Shown: positions 23,349-38,300, counted from the first letter of the stretch. The stretch is DNA of 64,000 nucleotides from Chrysogorgia sp. JL179-B06 (GCA_035772405.1 JAYKKM010000439.1:3014501-3078500); one strand, 5' to 3'. Notes: generated from the letters alone by a model not told the origin. Numbers and translations: made by a program.

Positions 23349-26300
23349 CTTAAACAGAGTAAAAAATACCAAGTGCAGAATAGGTATTTAAGCTGTAGAA
23401 TACATGTTGGAATATATACATTTTAAGACCAAACCGGGACCAGTTGCGAAAAATGCAACTTCAAGGCCTTCCGGCTGGGAATTGAACCCGCGATGCTAGT
23501 GCAGTGCTCTGACTGTATATATAAGCGACAAAGACTATCTTTCCCTGATTTTTTCAGATGCTAAAATGAATCAGTTTTCGAATGTTTTCGTAATTTAGAA
23601 CCACCGGTCACTCCAATATGGCCGCCACGCGCTAATTCCGGCATTAAATTAATGGAGCCGTAGTTTTATATTATGGGAAAACCTTCGACAACTGATTCAT
23701 TTTAACATCTTAAAAGATCAGAGACAGATATCATCTGTCGTCTATAGTAAAACTATATAATGTTGTCTCAACAAGATGGCGGCCACGAGCTACTTCCGGC
23801 TTCATTTTCTGAACAATATATTCTAAGGATTTATAGTGATGGCAAATTTCGAGTGTTGGAATATATACATTTTACGGACCAAACCGGGACCAGTTGCGAA
23901 AAATGCAACTTCAAGGCCTTCCGACTGGAATTGAACCCGCGATCCTGCGATACTAGTGCAGTGCTCCGACCACTGAGCTACGGAGCCTAGTCACGAGTTC
24001 CGTATATATAGTGGTGGTAATGCCGCGATAATATTCTGGGTATATTACAAGTAATATTTGGCATTTCACTCGATTAAACTACATATTCTAAGGATTTATG
24101 GTGATGGAAAATTTCGAGTGTTAGAATATCTACATTTTAAGACCAAATCGGGACCAGTTGCGAAAAATGCAACTTCAAGGCCTTCCGGATGGAATTGAAC
24201 CCGCAGTCTTTATTTAGAGATGTGTGGTCGAGCTTATTTTTCATTGTAGAACCACTTTATGACACGTACGAGAAATATCAGAATTATATTGAACAGAGAA
24301 AATGAAATAGTTAAAATAATTGTTTACCTGAGCTTTCTTGTAATCAAATTTATTAGGATAGAAAGCCATAAAACGACGAAACTCGCTTCTCGTATCTTTA
24401 CTTTTAGCCACATTAAATGGAACACGACTTTTGGAGTCCCTTAATAAAGAAAATTTAAGTAAAACACACATTATGTTTCATTTTCTCACGAAGGGACTTT
24501 ACTCCAAACGTTAGATTACCTACACACAATTTCAGTAGAGTCATAAAATATGTTGTGCTAGGCCACGTAGAAATACAAATTGAATATCTAAAAACTGCCG
24601 TACTGCCGAAATACATGTATGTGTAAGTAGTCTAACGTAACTCTCTGATGAAGGGCCTTTGCTCTAAACCGATTTCGATTACGCGAATATAGTCGGCGCA
24701 CGGATGACTTTTCTATTGTATAAATTGAATGGTTTTCTACTTGGTTGCACACGAGTTAAAACAAAAGAAGAAAGTCACTCGCGCGACTATATTACCTTAA
24801 GCTGGATTTCGATTACGCGAATATAGTCGCGCGGATGACTTTTCTATTGTATAAATTGATGGTTTTCTACTTGGCTGCACACGAGCGCTCTTAAAACAAA
24901 AGAAGAAAGTCACTCGCGCGACTATATTACCTTAAGCTGGATTTCGATTAAGCGAATATAGTCGCGTAACGACGTTTTCCTTTTGTCTTTTGACATTTTA
25001 CACAGACGGTTTTAAAAGTTTGCGGAACTTCGACATCGTACACGTGTACGGATGTATAATGATAGTGTTTTAACAGTTCAGGCTTGAATTGACCAATAGA
25101 GAGGTTAACATATCTCGCAGATATGATGGGAGAGAGTTAAAGGGGAACTGTACCCCAAAAATGAATTACTTTTAAATAAAAGGCTTTAAGTATAATGTTT
25201 AGAAATGTTAATAGTTTTACGATATCTGCTCTTGTACTCGAGAAATAACGTTTTTATTCTTGTATTTTATGCTTCTGGACGCCGCCATTTTCGAGTTTGC
25301 TCGATGGCTCAGACTCAAGGTCCAGCGGGGGTTTATTTTCAATTTTGACGTCACTTGAGTGCAAGGAACAAAAGACGAGCACTCAATGACGTCAAAATTG
25401 AAAAGAAAACTACCGCTGTACATCAATCTTGAGCCGTCGAACAAACTCTAAAATGGCGGCGTCCAGAAGCATCAAATACGAGAATGACAACGTTATTTCT
25501 CGAGTACAAGAGCAGATACATGAATGGTTGAATTATAAATTTAGCTTTCACGAAAGAGATTTAGAACTTACTTAATCGTTGGATCTGCTCCAGCTTCAAG
25601 TAAAGTCCTTACATTGTCTGTTTGTCCTAAACGCGAGGCAAGATGTAACACTGTTTCGTCTCCATAGTCATGGAATGTCTGATTTAAAATATCCACCAAG
25701 TTTACACACTCAACATATTTCACCATTTCATCATCATAGGGACAATCCTCTGGATAATTTCCTTTTTCCTTTAAAATCACTCTCTCTTCTTTATCGTGTT
25801 TTTCTGTCAGAAAGTTTTTGGTTTCCTTAATATCCCCACAGCTAATTACTACGTCGTATAATTCAGCCCAAATGTTAGGAACAACTGAAAAGAAATTATC
25901 AGAGTATATTTAGCAAGTTTACAGGGAGACAAACAATTAAAGTGGTGAAAAGAAAACAAACGAGATGAAAATACAATATGGGACGAAAGCTCAGCGAATT
26001 GTATCGTTAAAGTGCATGTAACGTTTGTGGGGATTTAACATATTTGTAATCTATGGATTCTCCTGAGATGAATTGTAATATATTTGTCAGCTGAAAATTT
26101 CATCTTCATAGACTTTTTTGCTGTTAAAGTTGACGGAAATGACGTCAAATCGGGCATCTGTAAAGAGGTTTTCATATAGACAGATTCCCGATTTGACGTC
26201 ATTTCCGTCAACTTTAACAGCAAAAAAGTCTATGAAGATGAAATTTTCAGCTGACAAGATATATTACAATTTATCTCAGGAGAATCCATAGATTACAAAT

Positions 26301-29300
26301 ATGTCAAATCCCCACAGATGTTATATGCACTTTATAAACATAGTGTATAACCGCAAACGTTTTATTTTATTTCATTAATACATTGCCATGCCAAGCTTCA
26401 AAACTTTGAAAATACAATATTGTGTGATATCCGAGAGTTGTAAAAAATTAGAGTGCTACATAGACAGTGTGACGAAATACTGACGTTTTGAGAGGAGCCA
26501 TTCATCAGAGTAGGATAGGTTCTGCTCGAATCGTCAGTATTTCGTCACTAAAGATACAAAGTATTCAAGTAAAACAAATTAGTTGCACTTTGGAAAACTC
26601 GATTTTTGTGAATGTCTTCCTTTTTAAACTACAATACTCTGAAAAGCATTCGGTAGAAATTCAGAAAATAATAAATGAAAACCCAATTCCACTTAAGGTA
26701 CCTCGAAATAGCTTTTCTAAAATGTAGGTGTATGGCAGTTTGATATACTCTTAGATTTTGTATGTTTAAGTTTCATTCAGCAGACATTGGGTTGTATGGA
26801 TATATTAATATTTCTACTTTTGAATGCCATTGGGTCCGTTGCTATAGCGACAAACACGTAATTTGTGATGTTGTTTTGTAGAAAAATCGTTCATGTTCGT
26901 TCATGTTTTCAAAATTTGTAATTCCGATTTATGTTGCTATTACCCTTAAAGTCTCAAATATTTTTAAAGTTCACTAAAATATCCATGTATAGCTGCAATT
27001 ATCTACTTATAGTCTTTTAAATTTACCATTAGTTATTTACTCATACATTTACATTGTAAAGTAACGGGGTATATACCCATCATGTACTAGGAATATTTAC
27101 GCTGGTTTTCCTACCTTGACTTTCTTTGATTTTAGTCGTTTTCGTGATCTTTTTATCTTTCTTTGATAATTTTTCAGACCGTTGATCTTTCTGGTTGTTT
27201 TCGATCGATTCTTTCGACGTTTCGTGCTCTCCTTCATTATCGTCGTTGACCTTATTTACCTGTTCTTTTTCTGTTTCCTCTTTAGAGTCGTCACTTGCAT
27301 GGATACTGATCTCAGTTTGTGGTCTTGTTTCACTTCTACTTGTGCTTTTATCAGATGTTCTGTTACAGACATTTTTCAAATAGTTCTCTGTTGATAAAAT
27401 CAGAGGAAATGACGCGCCAGTCATATACAAAGTACATAATTTTAAGCATCAAATTCCAATTTCATGCACCTGACGAACAATTAAGGAGACTCTCCACCAA
27501 AGTCTACAGGTCACGGTGGTCGAAATTTGAAAAATAACCTTTTTAAAAGTTTACCCTCGATTTTCGCAATTTCCGTTTTAAGCTTCAAAATGCTAAAACT
27601 CGACGAGAATTGATGAATATGTAAGAAACTTTCATCAAATAATGCTTTTCAAATGAATGCGGGTTTTATTGAAATACTCAATCGATGATTTACACATGAC
27701 ATTAACAAAATAATAGAATTAACTTCTTTAGCTTGCGGTACCAACATGGCCGCCAAATCTTTGTCTTATGAATTTGAAGGAATTGATTGCAAACCAACCA
27801 TATTTAAAAAGTTATTTCATAAAAGAATACCTGTTATTTTTTTATTAATCGTGAGCGGGCGAAATCCTAGGCATTCCTGCAATTTGATTGGCTGCCTCAG
27901 CGTGCGGTTTTTGCGATATCTGACCATGGTCCCGGAATCCTAAATTCTAAATTTTTTTAAATTAATGGTGATTTTGTTTTATTATTAACTGAAAAATGGA
28001 AAACTAACACATAATTTGATTCAATTAAACTGGAAATAACTTTATTATACAAAAACTAAAGTATTTTGATTACTTTATTTTCCTTTTCCAATTAATGCAG
28101 TTTTACCGAACTAACTCGATTCTTTCACCTTGTATAATAAAAAAAAAATGTTATTTACCATTTTGGTCGGTCCATATAGAAAAATATTTGCCCTCAGTCT
28201 GATAAACGACCCTCGGCCTGCGGCCTCGGGCAGTTTCTGAAACCTCGGGCAAATATTTTTCTATACGGACCTCCTTGCATCCGGTAAATAACATATATAT
28301 ATATATTTGTATCGTGAGCGGGCGGAATCCTAGCCTTTCCTGCAATCTGATTGGCTGCAGCAGCGGGCGGAATTTTACGATATTTTGACCACGGTCACGG
28401 AATCCTAAATACTAAAATTTTTTATCGTGATTTTTGCTTCATTATTAACTGGAAAATGGAAAACTAATACAGAATTTGATTCAACTAAGCTGGAAATAAC
28501 TATATTATACAAAAACTAAAGTATTTTGGTTTGTTTTTCTTTCCTTATACAAATAATGCAGTTTTACCGAACTAAAATAACTCAAGTCTTTTACCTTGTA
28601 TAATAAAAAAATATATATGTTATTTACCGTTTTTGGTCGGTCCGGATCGAGAAATATTTGCCCTCGGTCTCGAAAACGTCCCTCGGCCTGCGGCCTCGGG
28701 CCGTTTTTGAGACCTCGGGCAAATATTTATCTTTCCGAACCTCCCAGCCGGTAAATAACATATATATATATATATATCCTATTGATTGCCATGTCGACAT
28801 GAGATCATTAATCATTCAATGCTCTTTGTCTTTTAGAGATTTTAAATATACAACAATATTTGTCGATATTAAGTCTATACGGGCTAGTACCGCCGCCCCC
28901 TGAACTGGATACATTAGTAAAATATTTTTTTGTAATGTTTAATAAAATAAATTGTTCGTTTTTCTTGAAATTAGGATAGAGAGTCCCCTTAAAGATTTGG
29001 TGATCACCTGAAAGCATACTTTAAAATATGGTTTCCGCCGAAAGACTTTAACTGGTGGTTTTTGTCCAATATATAAATATATGCAGTAATAATTTCATGT
29101 TGAATAATTTCATGATGCGCATGAGTAGACCATTTTTTGTAGACAATTATTACTTGCTGGTTACATAACGGCTTTACAGCCAATTAAAACTGCATTAGAT
29201 TGTTTTGTAATAATAAACTTTCAAAAACTATATACTACTTATTACGTGACTCGTTTTCAGGTCTGTATGCAAAATAACGCATGCTGATTGGACGGTATGC

Positions 29301-32300
29301 AAAATAACGCACGCTGGTTGGTTCCCGAGAGGTACGGAGTCCTACGACATTTCCCTGCTAGCCAATACATTGCGATAGGTTGAGAACATTTCTAAGTTGA
29401 TTTGAATGCAAGTAAAAGAGAGCTAGGTATCTTTAATACCGAGCAATAAAATACGCAAGAACAGAAGTATTTCTTTTCTTTAAAGTTTATTTTATCTAAA
29501 AACACGGAAAATAAATGCTCAACTGGTGTAAAAATAATGGGAAATTTACAAGGGAAGAGGTAAGGTAAATGGCAGAATCTGAAGATGAAAACAGCGTTAA
29601 AAATAAACAAGAAAATGAACGTCCTTGTTTGCTCAGTCAATAAACGGGAAAGTATTTAACTTCGGTTTTATCGCACAAACCTCGCTCCTTCATTACTTGG
29701 TCTGTACGAAAACCTCAGGCAAACTGCCTCCCGTACAGATCTCATCGTTTTTAATAAATCTTTAATTAATTCTTTACCATGAACTTCAACAGTTGATAAT
29801 TTGCGGTGAACTTTTTCTAATTCTTTAAATGTTGCACGTCTTCCAGCAAAAGGAATTGTTCTTATGCGAAAGTCATCTAAAAAAATTCAAAGAAATAGTT
29901 GCAGAAATTTAGGAGGTTCAATAATAAAGAAGACGATACATGGAAGAACATCAAAATCAAATTCTCACGTCCCGGAGAGGAATGGAACTTCTAACCTTCT
30001 TTCCACATGCATTCAATACAGCAATTTATAATGCGTATAAAATATTTTTTTGCGCGTACATATATTGTATTGAAAGGGACACTCCACCCCAAAACAAGTG
30101 TTGCTTAAATGAATGTTCTTCGTCGCCTTATATGAGAATGGATATTAGTATTCTTTTAATCGTTTTAGTTTTAGAGAAATTTGGTTTTGTTTATCGTATT
30201 TTTGTTAAGTCCGCGGTCATTTTTGTTATGGAAACACTGCACAAAGAAACCCTTCACAGTAGCATGACAATAACGTGGTCTTAGTCTATTGTGCAGGATT
30301 TCTATTTATGTTATTACGAAGGATTTCTTTTCAAAGTGTTTCAAAGTGACCGCATTCGCCCACAATCAGAACAAAAATGGCAGCCTTCAATTTACAAAAA
30401 TACGATAAAGAAAGCCAAATTTCTATAAAACTAAAACGATTAGAAGAAAAATAATACTCATTCTCATGTACGGCGACAAAGAACTTTCATTTAAGCAACA
30501 CTTGTTTTGGATTGGAGTGTCCCTTTAAAATATGAAAATATAACCAATGAAAAACAAGAGAATAACTCAATTGACATATTTAATTTCAGCCGAGTGAATG
30601 TGTACAGTATTGGTGACATAGCCAAGTGAATGTGTACATTAATATTGGTGACATATTTAGTTCTAGCTGAGTCAATGTGTACATCAGTATTGGTGACATA
30701 TTTAATTCTAGCTGAGTGAATGTGTACATCAGTATTGGTGACATTTAGTTCTTGCTGAGTCAATGTGTACATCAGTATTGGTGACATATTTAATTCCAGC
30801 TGAGTGAATGTGTACATCAGTATTGGTGACATTTAGTTCTTGCCAAGTGAACGTGTACATCAGTATCGTTGACATATTTAATTTCAGCCGAGTGAATGTG
30901 TACATCAGTATCGTTGACATAGCCAAGTGAATGTGTACATCAGTATTGGTGAAATAGCCAAGGGAATGTGTACATTAATATTGGTGACATAGCTAAGTGA
31001 ATGTGTACATCAGTATTGGTGACATAGCCAAGTGAATGTGTACATCAGTATTGGTGACATAGCCAAGTGAATGTGTACATTAATATTGGTGACATAGCTA
31101 AGTGAATGTGTACATCAGTATCGTTGACATATTTAATTTCAGCCGAGTGAATGTGTACATCAGTATCGTTGACATAGCCAAGTGAATGTGTACATCAGTA
31201 TTGGTGAAATAGCCAAGGGAATGTGTACATTAATATTGGTGACATAGCTAAGTGAATGTGTACATCAGTATCGTTGACATAGCCAAGTGAATGTGTACAT
31301 CAGTATTGGTGACATAGCCAAGTGAATGTGTACATTAATATTGGTGACATAGCTAAGTGAATGTGTACATCAGTATCGTTGACATATTTAATTTCAGCCG
31401 AGTGAATGTGTACAGTATTGGTGACATAGCCAAGTGAATGTGTACATTAATATTGGTGACATAGCTGAGTGAATGTGTACATCAGTATTGGTGACATATT
31501 TAGTTTTAGCCGAGTGAATGTGTACATCAGTATTGGTGACATATTTAGTTCTTGCTGAGTGAATGTGTACATCAGTATTGGTGACATAGCCAAGTGAATG
31601 TGTACATCAGTATCGCTGACATATTAAATTTTAGCCAAAGTGAATGTGTACATCAGCAATTTACTGACCTTTTTTCAATGGAGGCTTTTTTCCTTCAAAA
31701 AATATCCATTTATAATTGCTGGGTACCCTAATAAAAATCTTATCGCATCTTTCAACGTGTTCGCTCCAAGATTCCAACAGATGTTGAATATCCTATAAAA
31801 TCACGCGTAATTGAATAGGTAAATAAACACTTATTAGAATGACAATTTGGATAGTTTGAATTTAAAAATATGTGTCCTTCAACACTCTCATTTTAATATT
31901 TTTGATACACATTCCATCATCAATGAAAAAAGGAAATGGAAACTATATGTATATATCTCAGTAATTCTATAATTGAATAAATGTTTGTGTATCATCAACA
32001 CTGCCAACGATATTAACACACTGCCTCATGGCCATTTAAAGGGATACTCCAGCCAAAATACAAATATAGTTCACATGAAAGATCTTACTGACTGTTAAAG
32101 TTGAAAATTTGACGATTTTGACGCCATATTGGTTTTGAAAATATGACGACATTGAGTGATTCTTTATCGGCAGTGGAGTTGTTTTGATGGCGATCACATA
32201 GTGATAGCTGTTGTGAATGCTCTTTGGACGAAAATTAGTTGAAATAAACTATTTAGTTCCTCATGCAGGAAAATGGAGGAGCTTCTTAGGCATAATACGA

Positions 32301-35300
32301 GATAGAATCACTCAGTGACGCTATTTTGAGAAACAAATATGGCGTCGAAATTGGACAAACTCTGCAACTTCAACTAGCTATATATTCTTAACTAAATTGA
32401 TAGGAATGCTGAAACTTTGCGCAATAACCTAAGTAAGTTCTTTTATATGAACTACATTTGTATTTTGGCTGCAGTATCCCTTTAATAAATGACACCTATA
32501 AGAGCAGTACTTGTAATCTACACAGACCTGGTAGTTTCTATATGGTACATATACAATTGCCATTCTTCTATAGTACGTCTAATTTCCGAAATAAGCTCCA
32601 TCTATACAGATCCTAAACATAGTAGAAAGTTGGACCTAATTCGCTGAAAATTTCGTTGGAAACTGTGGGATGGAAATTCAGCGACTTCCGCATATTCTTT
32701 CTTTGCCTCTGATTGGCAGTACAACTGAAAGCAGTTAAAAGACACTTACAATTCCCTTTTGAAGGAATGCTCGTAATTGATGACATATTGGCTAAAAGCT
32801 GCGTTTCTGTACAATTAGCTTATGAGTTCAAGTGATAGTTAACGAGGATGAAGCCGGAGTTAGTGATCTACTCGTAGAAATTGAGAGAGAAATAATAATC
32901 TTATTGTTTTAGTAGAAACTAACTTATGATCGTTCATGTCACTCGCTGCTTCTCATTATTTATTTGATAATTACACAAAGAGACTGAGTTTTCTAAAATA
33001 GTTCACGTCGAGGCACAGCCTAGTTGACTATCGCTCATAGAAAACGAGTTCTCTAATTGTTTTATTAAATATTTAAAACATCTTTTTCTGCGTTTCCACA
33101 TTGAGTTATAAAAACAATGTGGACTCCCCTCTCAAACATCCACTTGTGGTGTTTAGTAGAACTTGAAATCACAGTGGAAACATTCTCGCTCAAAAACTTC
33201 CACTTGTGGAGTTTAGTAGAACTTGAGATCACAGTGAAAACACTCTCCCTCCCAAATATCCACTTGTGGTGTTTAGTAGAACTTTAAATCACAGTGGAAA
33301 CACTCTCCCTCCCAAATATCCACTTGGGTAGTTTAGTAGAACTTGAAATCACAGTGGAAACACTCTCCCTCCCAAATATCCACTTGGGTAGTTTAGTAGA
33401 ACTTGAAATCACAGTGGAAACACTCTCCCTCCCAAATATCCACTTGGGTAGTTTAGTAGAACTTGAAATCACAGTGGAAACACTCTCCCTCCCAAATATC
33501 CACTTGGGTAGTTTAGTAGAACTTGAAATCACAGTGGAAACACTCTCCCTCCCAAATATCCACTTGGGTAGTTTAGTAGAACTTGAAATCACAGTGGAAA
33601 CACTCTCCCTCCCAAATATCCACTTGGGTAGTTTAGTAGAACTTGAAATCACAGTGGAAACACTCTCCCTCCCAAATATCCACTTGGGTAGTTTAGTAGA
33701 ACTTGAAATCACAGTGGAAACACTCTCCCTCCCAAATATCCACTTGGGTAGTTTAGTAGAACTTGAAATCACAGTGGAAACACTCTCCCTCCCAAATATC
33801 CACTTGGGTAGTTTAGTAGAACTTGAAATCACAGTGGAAACACTCTCCCTCCCAAATATCCACTTGGGTAGTTTTGTAGAACTTGAAATCACAGTGGAAA
33901 CACTCTCCCTCCCAAATATCCACTTGGGTAGTTTTGTAGAACTTGAAATCACAGTGGAAACACTCTCCCTCCCAAACTTCCACTTGGGTAGTTTTGTAGA
34001 ACTTGAAATCACAGTGGAAACACTCTCCCTCCCAAATATCCACTTGGGTAGTTTAGTAGAACTTGAAATCACAGTGGAAACACTCTCCCTCCCAAATATC
34101 CACTTGGGTAGTTTAGTAGAACTTGAAATCACAGTGGAAACACTCTCCCTCCCAAATATCCACTTGGGTAGTTTAGTAGAACTTGAAATCACAGTGGAAA
34201 CACTCTCCCTCCTAAATATCCACTTGGGTAGTTTAGTAGAACTTGAAATCACAGTGGAAACACTCTCCCTCCCAAATATCCACTTGGGTAGTTTAGTAGA
34301 ACTTGAAATCACAGTGGAAACACGCTCGCTCCCTCCAAAACGTCCACTTGTGTTTCTATAACTTTATGGAAACACCATTTCTGAAAACGAACTTGAATAC
34401 CTAAACGCAAAATGTAAACCTGAAAATATTCGCATACAAGAGCAACCGGAAACAAGTGTTTTCTGTTTTTCACCATGTCAATGGTTCTACTTCTGCGTTT
34501 TCTGAGTACTTCTGAGTTTATATTAAAGTGTTTCATAATGTTGATCATAACATTAACGTTTTAATGAATAATTTTTTATGATCCACAATGTTTTGATAAT
34601 CTGGCTGAAATTAATTTCATATAAAATTATAAACAACCTGAACCAATGCAGCCTCATTGTAACGTCTTAGACTTGCACCAGCTGACCTACATCAAAACAA
34701 GTAAATGAATGGTAAAACAATTCATTGTTAACTTTGATGGTCCGAACAAGTCATATAATATTATTGTACTGTAGGGTGCGGCCTACGCAGTCGATAGACC
34801 GAATACACCCAGTCAGCCACGGATTAACCGTACCATACCCATATGTTCAGTTATGATAAACATTAATGTTGATAATTCAAGAATTGAATTGCCACTTAAT
34901 CAACATACTCAGACAAAATTAGAAACTGAAAATACGTTATAGGAGCAGTTCACAAAATATGTGACACTTTTTACATTGAATTTTGACAGCCACTCCCCAT
35001 TGTGACGCTAGAACTGCACCCCCTAAACATCCAGTATAGTACATTGTTATTGTTTGGGGAGTTCTCAATGACACGTGAACTATTTTCATCCAGGAACGTT
35101 TTATTTATGAATAAAGAATATGAGATGCAAACCATGAAGCTTATCTCACTTTGGTTGATGTCCACCTTGCTTGTTGTCGCGAATTCCTTGTGCAGTTCCA
35201 CGCTTTGCTCTTACAGTGTAACGATGAAATGTCTTGTGAACAATCAGAGAATTTCTTAAAAAGATGAATAAACTTCCGTTCATCCTTTTACCTCTTTGGA

Positions 35301-38300
35301 CTCTGTTTGGAAGACGTCTCCAAGAGGAACCGGTGACAACTATTTATATATGTTTACGGGAGTGGATCTAGTGGTGAGCGATAGTAATTTGTCATAACAA
35401 TTTATATGGACTGCTGCACATTCACTACCATTCTATATCTGCACATGGGATGCTGCACATGCACGGTGCTGCACATGCACGGTGCTGCGCATGCACGGTT
35501 CTGTACATGCACGGTGCTGCACATGCACGGTGCTGCACATGTACGGTGCTGCACATGCACGGTGCTGCACATACACGGTGCTGCACATGCACGGTGCTGC
35601 ACATGCACGGTGCTGCTCATGCACGGTTCTGTACATGCACGGTGCTGCACATGCACAGTGCTGCACATGCACGGTGCTGCACATGCACGGTGCTGCACAT
35701 GCACGGTGCTGCACATGCACGGTGCTGCACATGCACGGTGCTGCACATGCACGGTGCTGCACATGCACGGTGCTGCACATGCACGGTGCTGCACATGCAC
35801 GGTGCTGCACATGCACGGTGCTGTACATGCACGGTTCTGTACATGCTCGGTGCTGCACATGCACGGTCCTGCACATGCACGGTGCTGCACATACACGGTG
35901 CTGCACATGCACGGTGCTGCACATGCACGGTGCTGCTCATGCACGGTTCTGTACATGCACGGTGCTGCACATGCACGGTCCTGCACATGCACGGTGCTGC
36001 ACATGCACGGTGCTGCACATGCACGGTGCTGCACATGCACGGTGCTGCACATGCACGGTGCTGCACATGCACGGTGCTGCACATGCACGGTGCTGCACAT
36101 GGGATGCTGCACATGCACGGTGCTGCACATGCACGGTGCTGCACATACACGGTACTGCACATGCACGGTGCTGCACATGCACGGTGCTGCACATGCATGG
36201 TGCTGCACATGCACGGTGCTGCACATGCACGGTGCTGCACATGCACGGTGCTGCACATGCACGGTGCTGCACATGCACGGTGTTGCACATGCACGGTGCT
36301 GCACATGCACGGTGCTGCACATGCACGGTGCTGCACATGCACGGTGCTGCACATGCACGGTGCTGCACATGCACGGTGCTGCACATGCACGGGCTGCACA
36401 TGCACGGTGCTGCACATGCACGGTGCTGCACATGCACGGTGCTGCACATGCACGGTGCTGCACATGCACGGTGCTGCACATGCACGGTGCTGCACATGCA
36501 CGGTGCTGCACATGCACGGTGCTGCACACATGCACGGTGCTGCACATGCACGGTGCTGCACATGCACGGTGCTGCACATGCACGGTGCTGCACATGCACG
36601 GTGCTGCACATGCACGGTGCTGCACATGCACGGTGTTGTACATGCACGGTGCTGCACATGCACGGTGCTGCACATGCACGGTGCTTCACATGCATGGTGC
36701 TACACATGCAAAAAGTCTTAGAGGGGGGCCACAGGTTAATTAGTTGTAACTGTTATGTATTATGCTCTATGCATGAAGTAACCACTACCACTAGTTACCC
36801 AGAAAATACTGCTCCAGCAAAATGACCTCCTCCAGTCATTAAAATCAACCAGACTTTTTCATTCGGAAGATTTTTAATCTTACACTCGACTTCTTCAACC
36901 GTCTTTATGAATTCCTGTATAATATTTGAAACAAAGCAACATTAACATGTTGTACATTACAAATTTTCATGCGCACGCGGTAACAAACTGTGCAATAGTC
37001 AAAAATCGTTGCGAAACAAATAATGTTGTAATATCGTTGCAAAAATGTGAATTCGGTTTTACCATGTGCAACTATTGCTACATTTGTTATATATAACCTG
37101 TATATAATAACTAAGCACTACGACTAAGGCTTCAAACAGTAAGCGTAGGGTTGTTGCGTACACGTATTTCTTGTAATAAGATGAATAAACACAATAATAT
37201 ATTGATAACTTGTATATTCATACGTACTTTTTGGTAGAAAGCATTAATTTAGATTTACACGACACAATGTCATAAGTTACGAAAATTATAGACTAGTTTT
37301 TGTGTTTGTCGATTACGTCAATGTTACGTCGTCATCAACGTTTTGTCACTAGACAAAAGAAGTATATGCCTACATATTCCACAAATAAAATATGTTGATT
37401 ATACCTCACTCCACTCATGAAGTATATTGGGCACTAAATCACCTGTCAATAACAACTGGTTGTCTAGCAATGGAATACGCCCAAACACCCTAAGTATATA
37501 AAGTCTTCCAATCATAAAGTCTTCCAATCATAAATGCATTTTATCTATCGCTTTTAACAAAAACTCGATAAAATATTTGACCACGGTCATGGAATATTTA
37601 AAAAAAATAAATGTTTTCTTATTTTGCTTTTATAATAGTTTGAGCGAAATGTTCCGAATTTGGGAAAATATCAATTTACTACTGCTCTTAAAAAGTTGTC
37701 ATAAGATTGTTATTTACCTTTGCTGGAAATAAAACTTCTCGATAAACAGACATATAGTTTCCAGAATTATTTACAAAATAGATCTTGGGATTTGATTTGT
37801 CCACCCTAAAATTCTCCTGTTTCTCCATCATGTTACTCTGCAGCAAGCTAACAGTCATCAAGGGATTATTTTCTGGATTTTTTCTACTTTGCATGCTTTC
37901 ATCTGAGTCAGATTCTGAATCTGATCCTGAAATGCTGGAGACATCACCTTAAAAAACATATTACATATCAAATTTAAATGACATTGGCAACAAAAAATAA
38001 GTTTGTCTTATATGAAAGAACTCGTAAAATGATAGAGTAACACCTTTTACACCTTTTACATATTTTACTTGAAATATTTTAGTTTGTTTGATATGTAAAT
38101 GAGATGGTCTCTGACGTCAGGTGAAGGGTAGAGGATTTTCACTCATTAAAATATTAGTTACATATTCAAGTTTGTTCCACAAATTTACTTGAAAATGTGC
38201 ATTCAAAAATTACTTGAAAATGCACCTGACGTCAAAGACCATCTCATATCAAACAACCTGAAATATTTCAAAAACGAAGTAAAATACGGAAAAGTTGTAA

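Noticed and set aside
30590..31655. Regularly spaced repeats that superficially resemble a CRISPR array
   Set aside because: The spacers are themselves repeated variants of the unit, the host is a metazoan intron and no cas genes exist.
33284..34361. Long open frames of 342 and 355 codons on both strands
   Set aside because: They are produced by a 60-bp tandem unit without stops. Frames are open on both strands and inside an ANKZF1 intron.
35402..36825. Several 250-450 codon frames of repeated Cys-His-Met peptides
   Set aside because: A 16-bp repeat reads through all frames on both strands. This is simple-repeat translation, not a repeat protein gene.
37403..37495. Possible extra ANKZF1 exon encoding [18 protein letters not shown]
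   Set aside because: It has plausible splice sites, but its phase does not match exon 4 or exon 5. Joining exon 4 directly to exon 5 reproduces the family's spacing, so it is not needed. A cryptic or alternative exon cannot be excluded.
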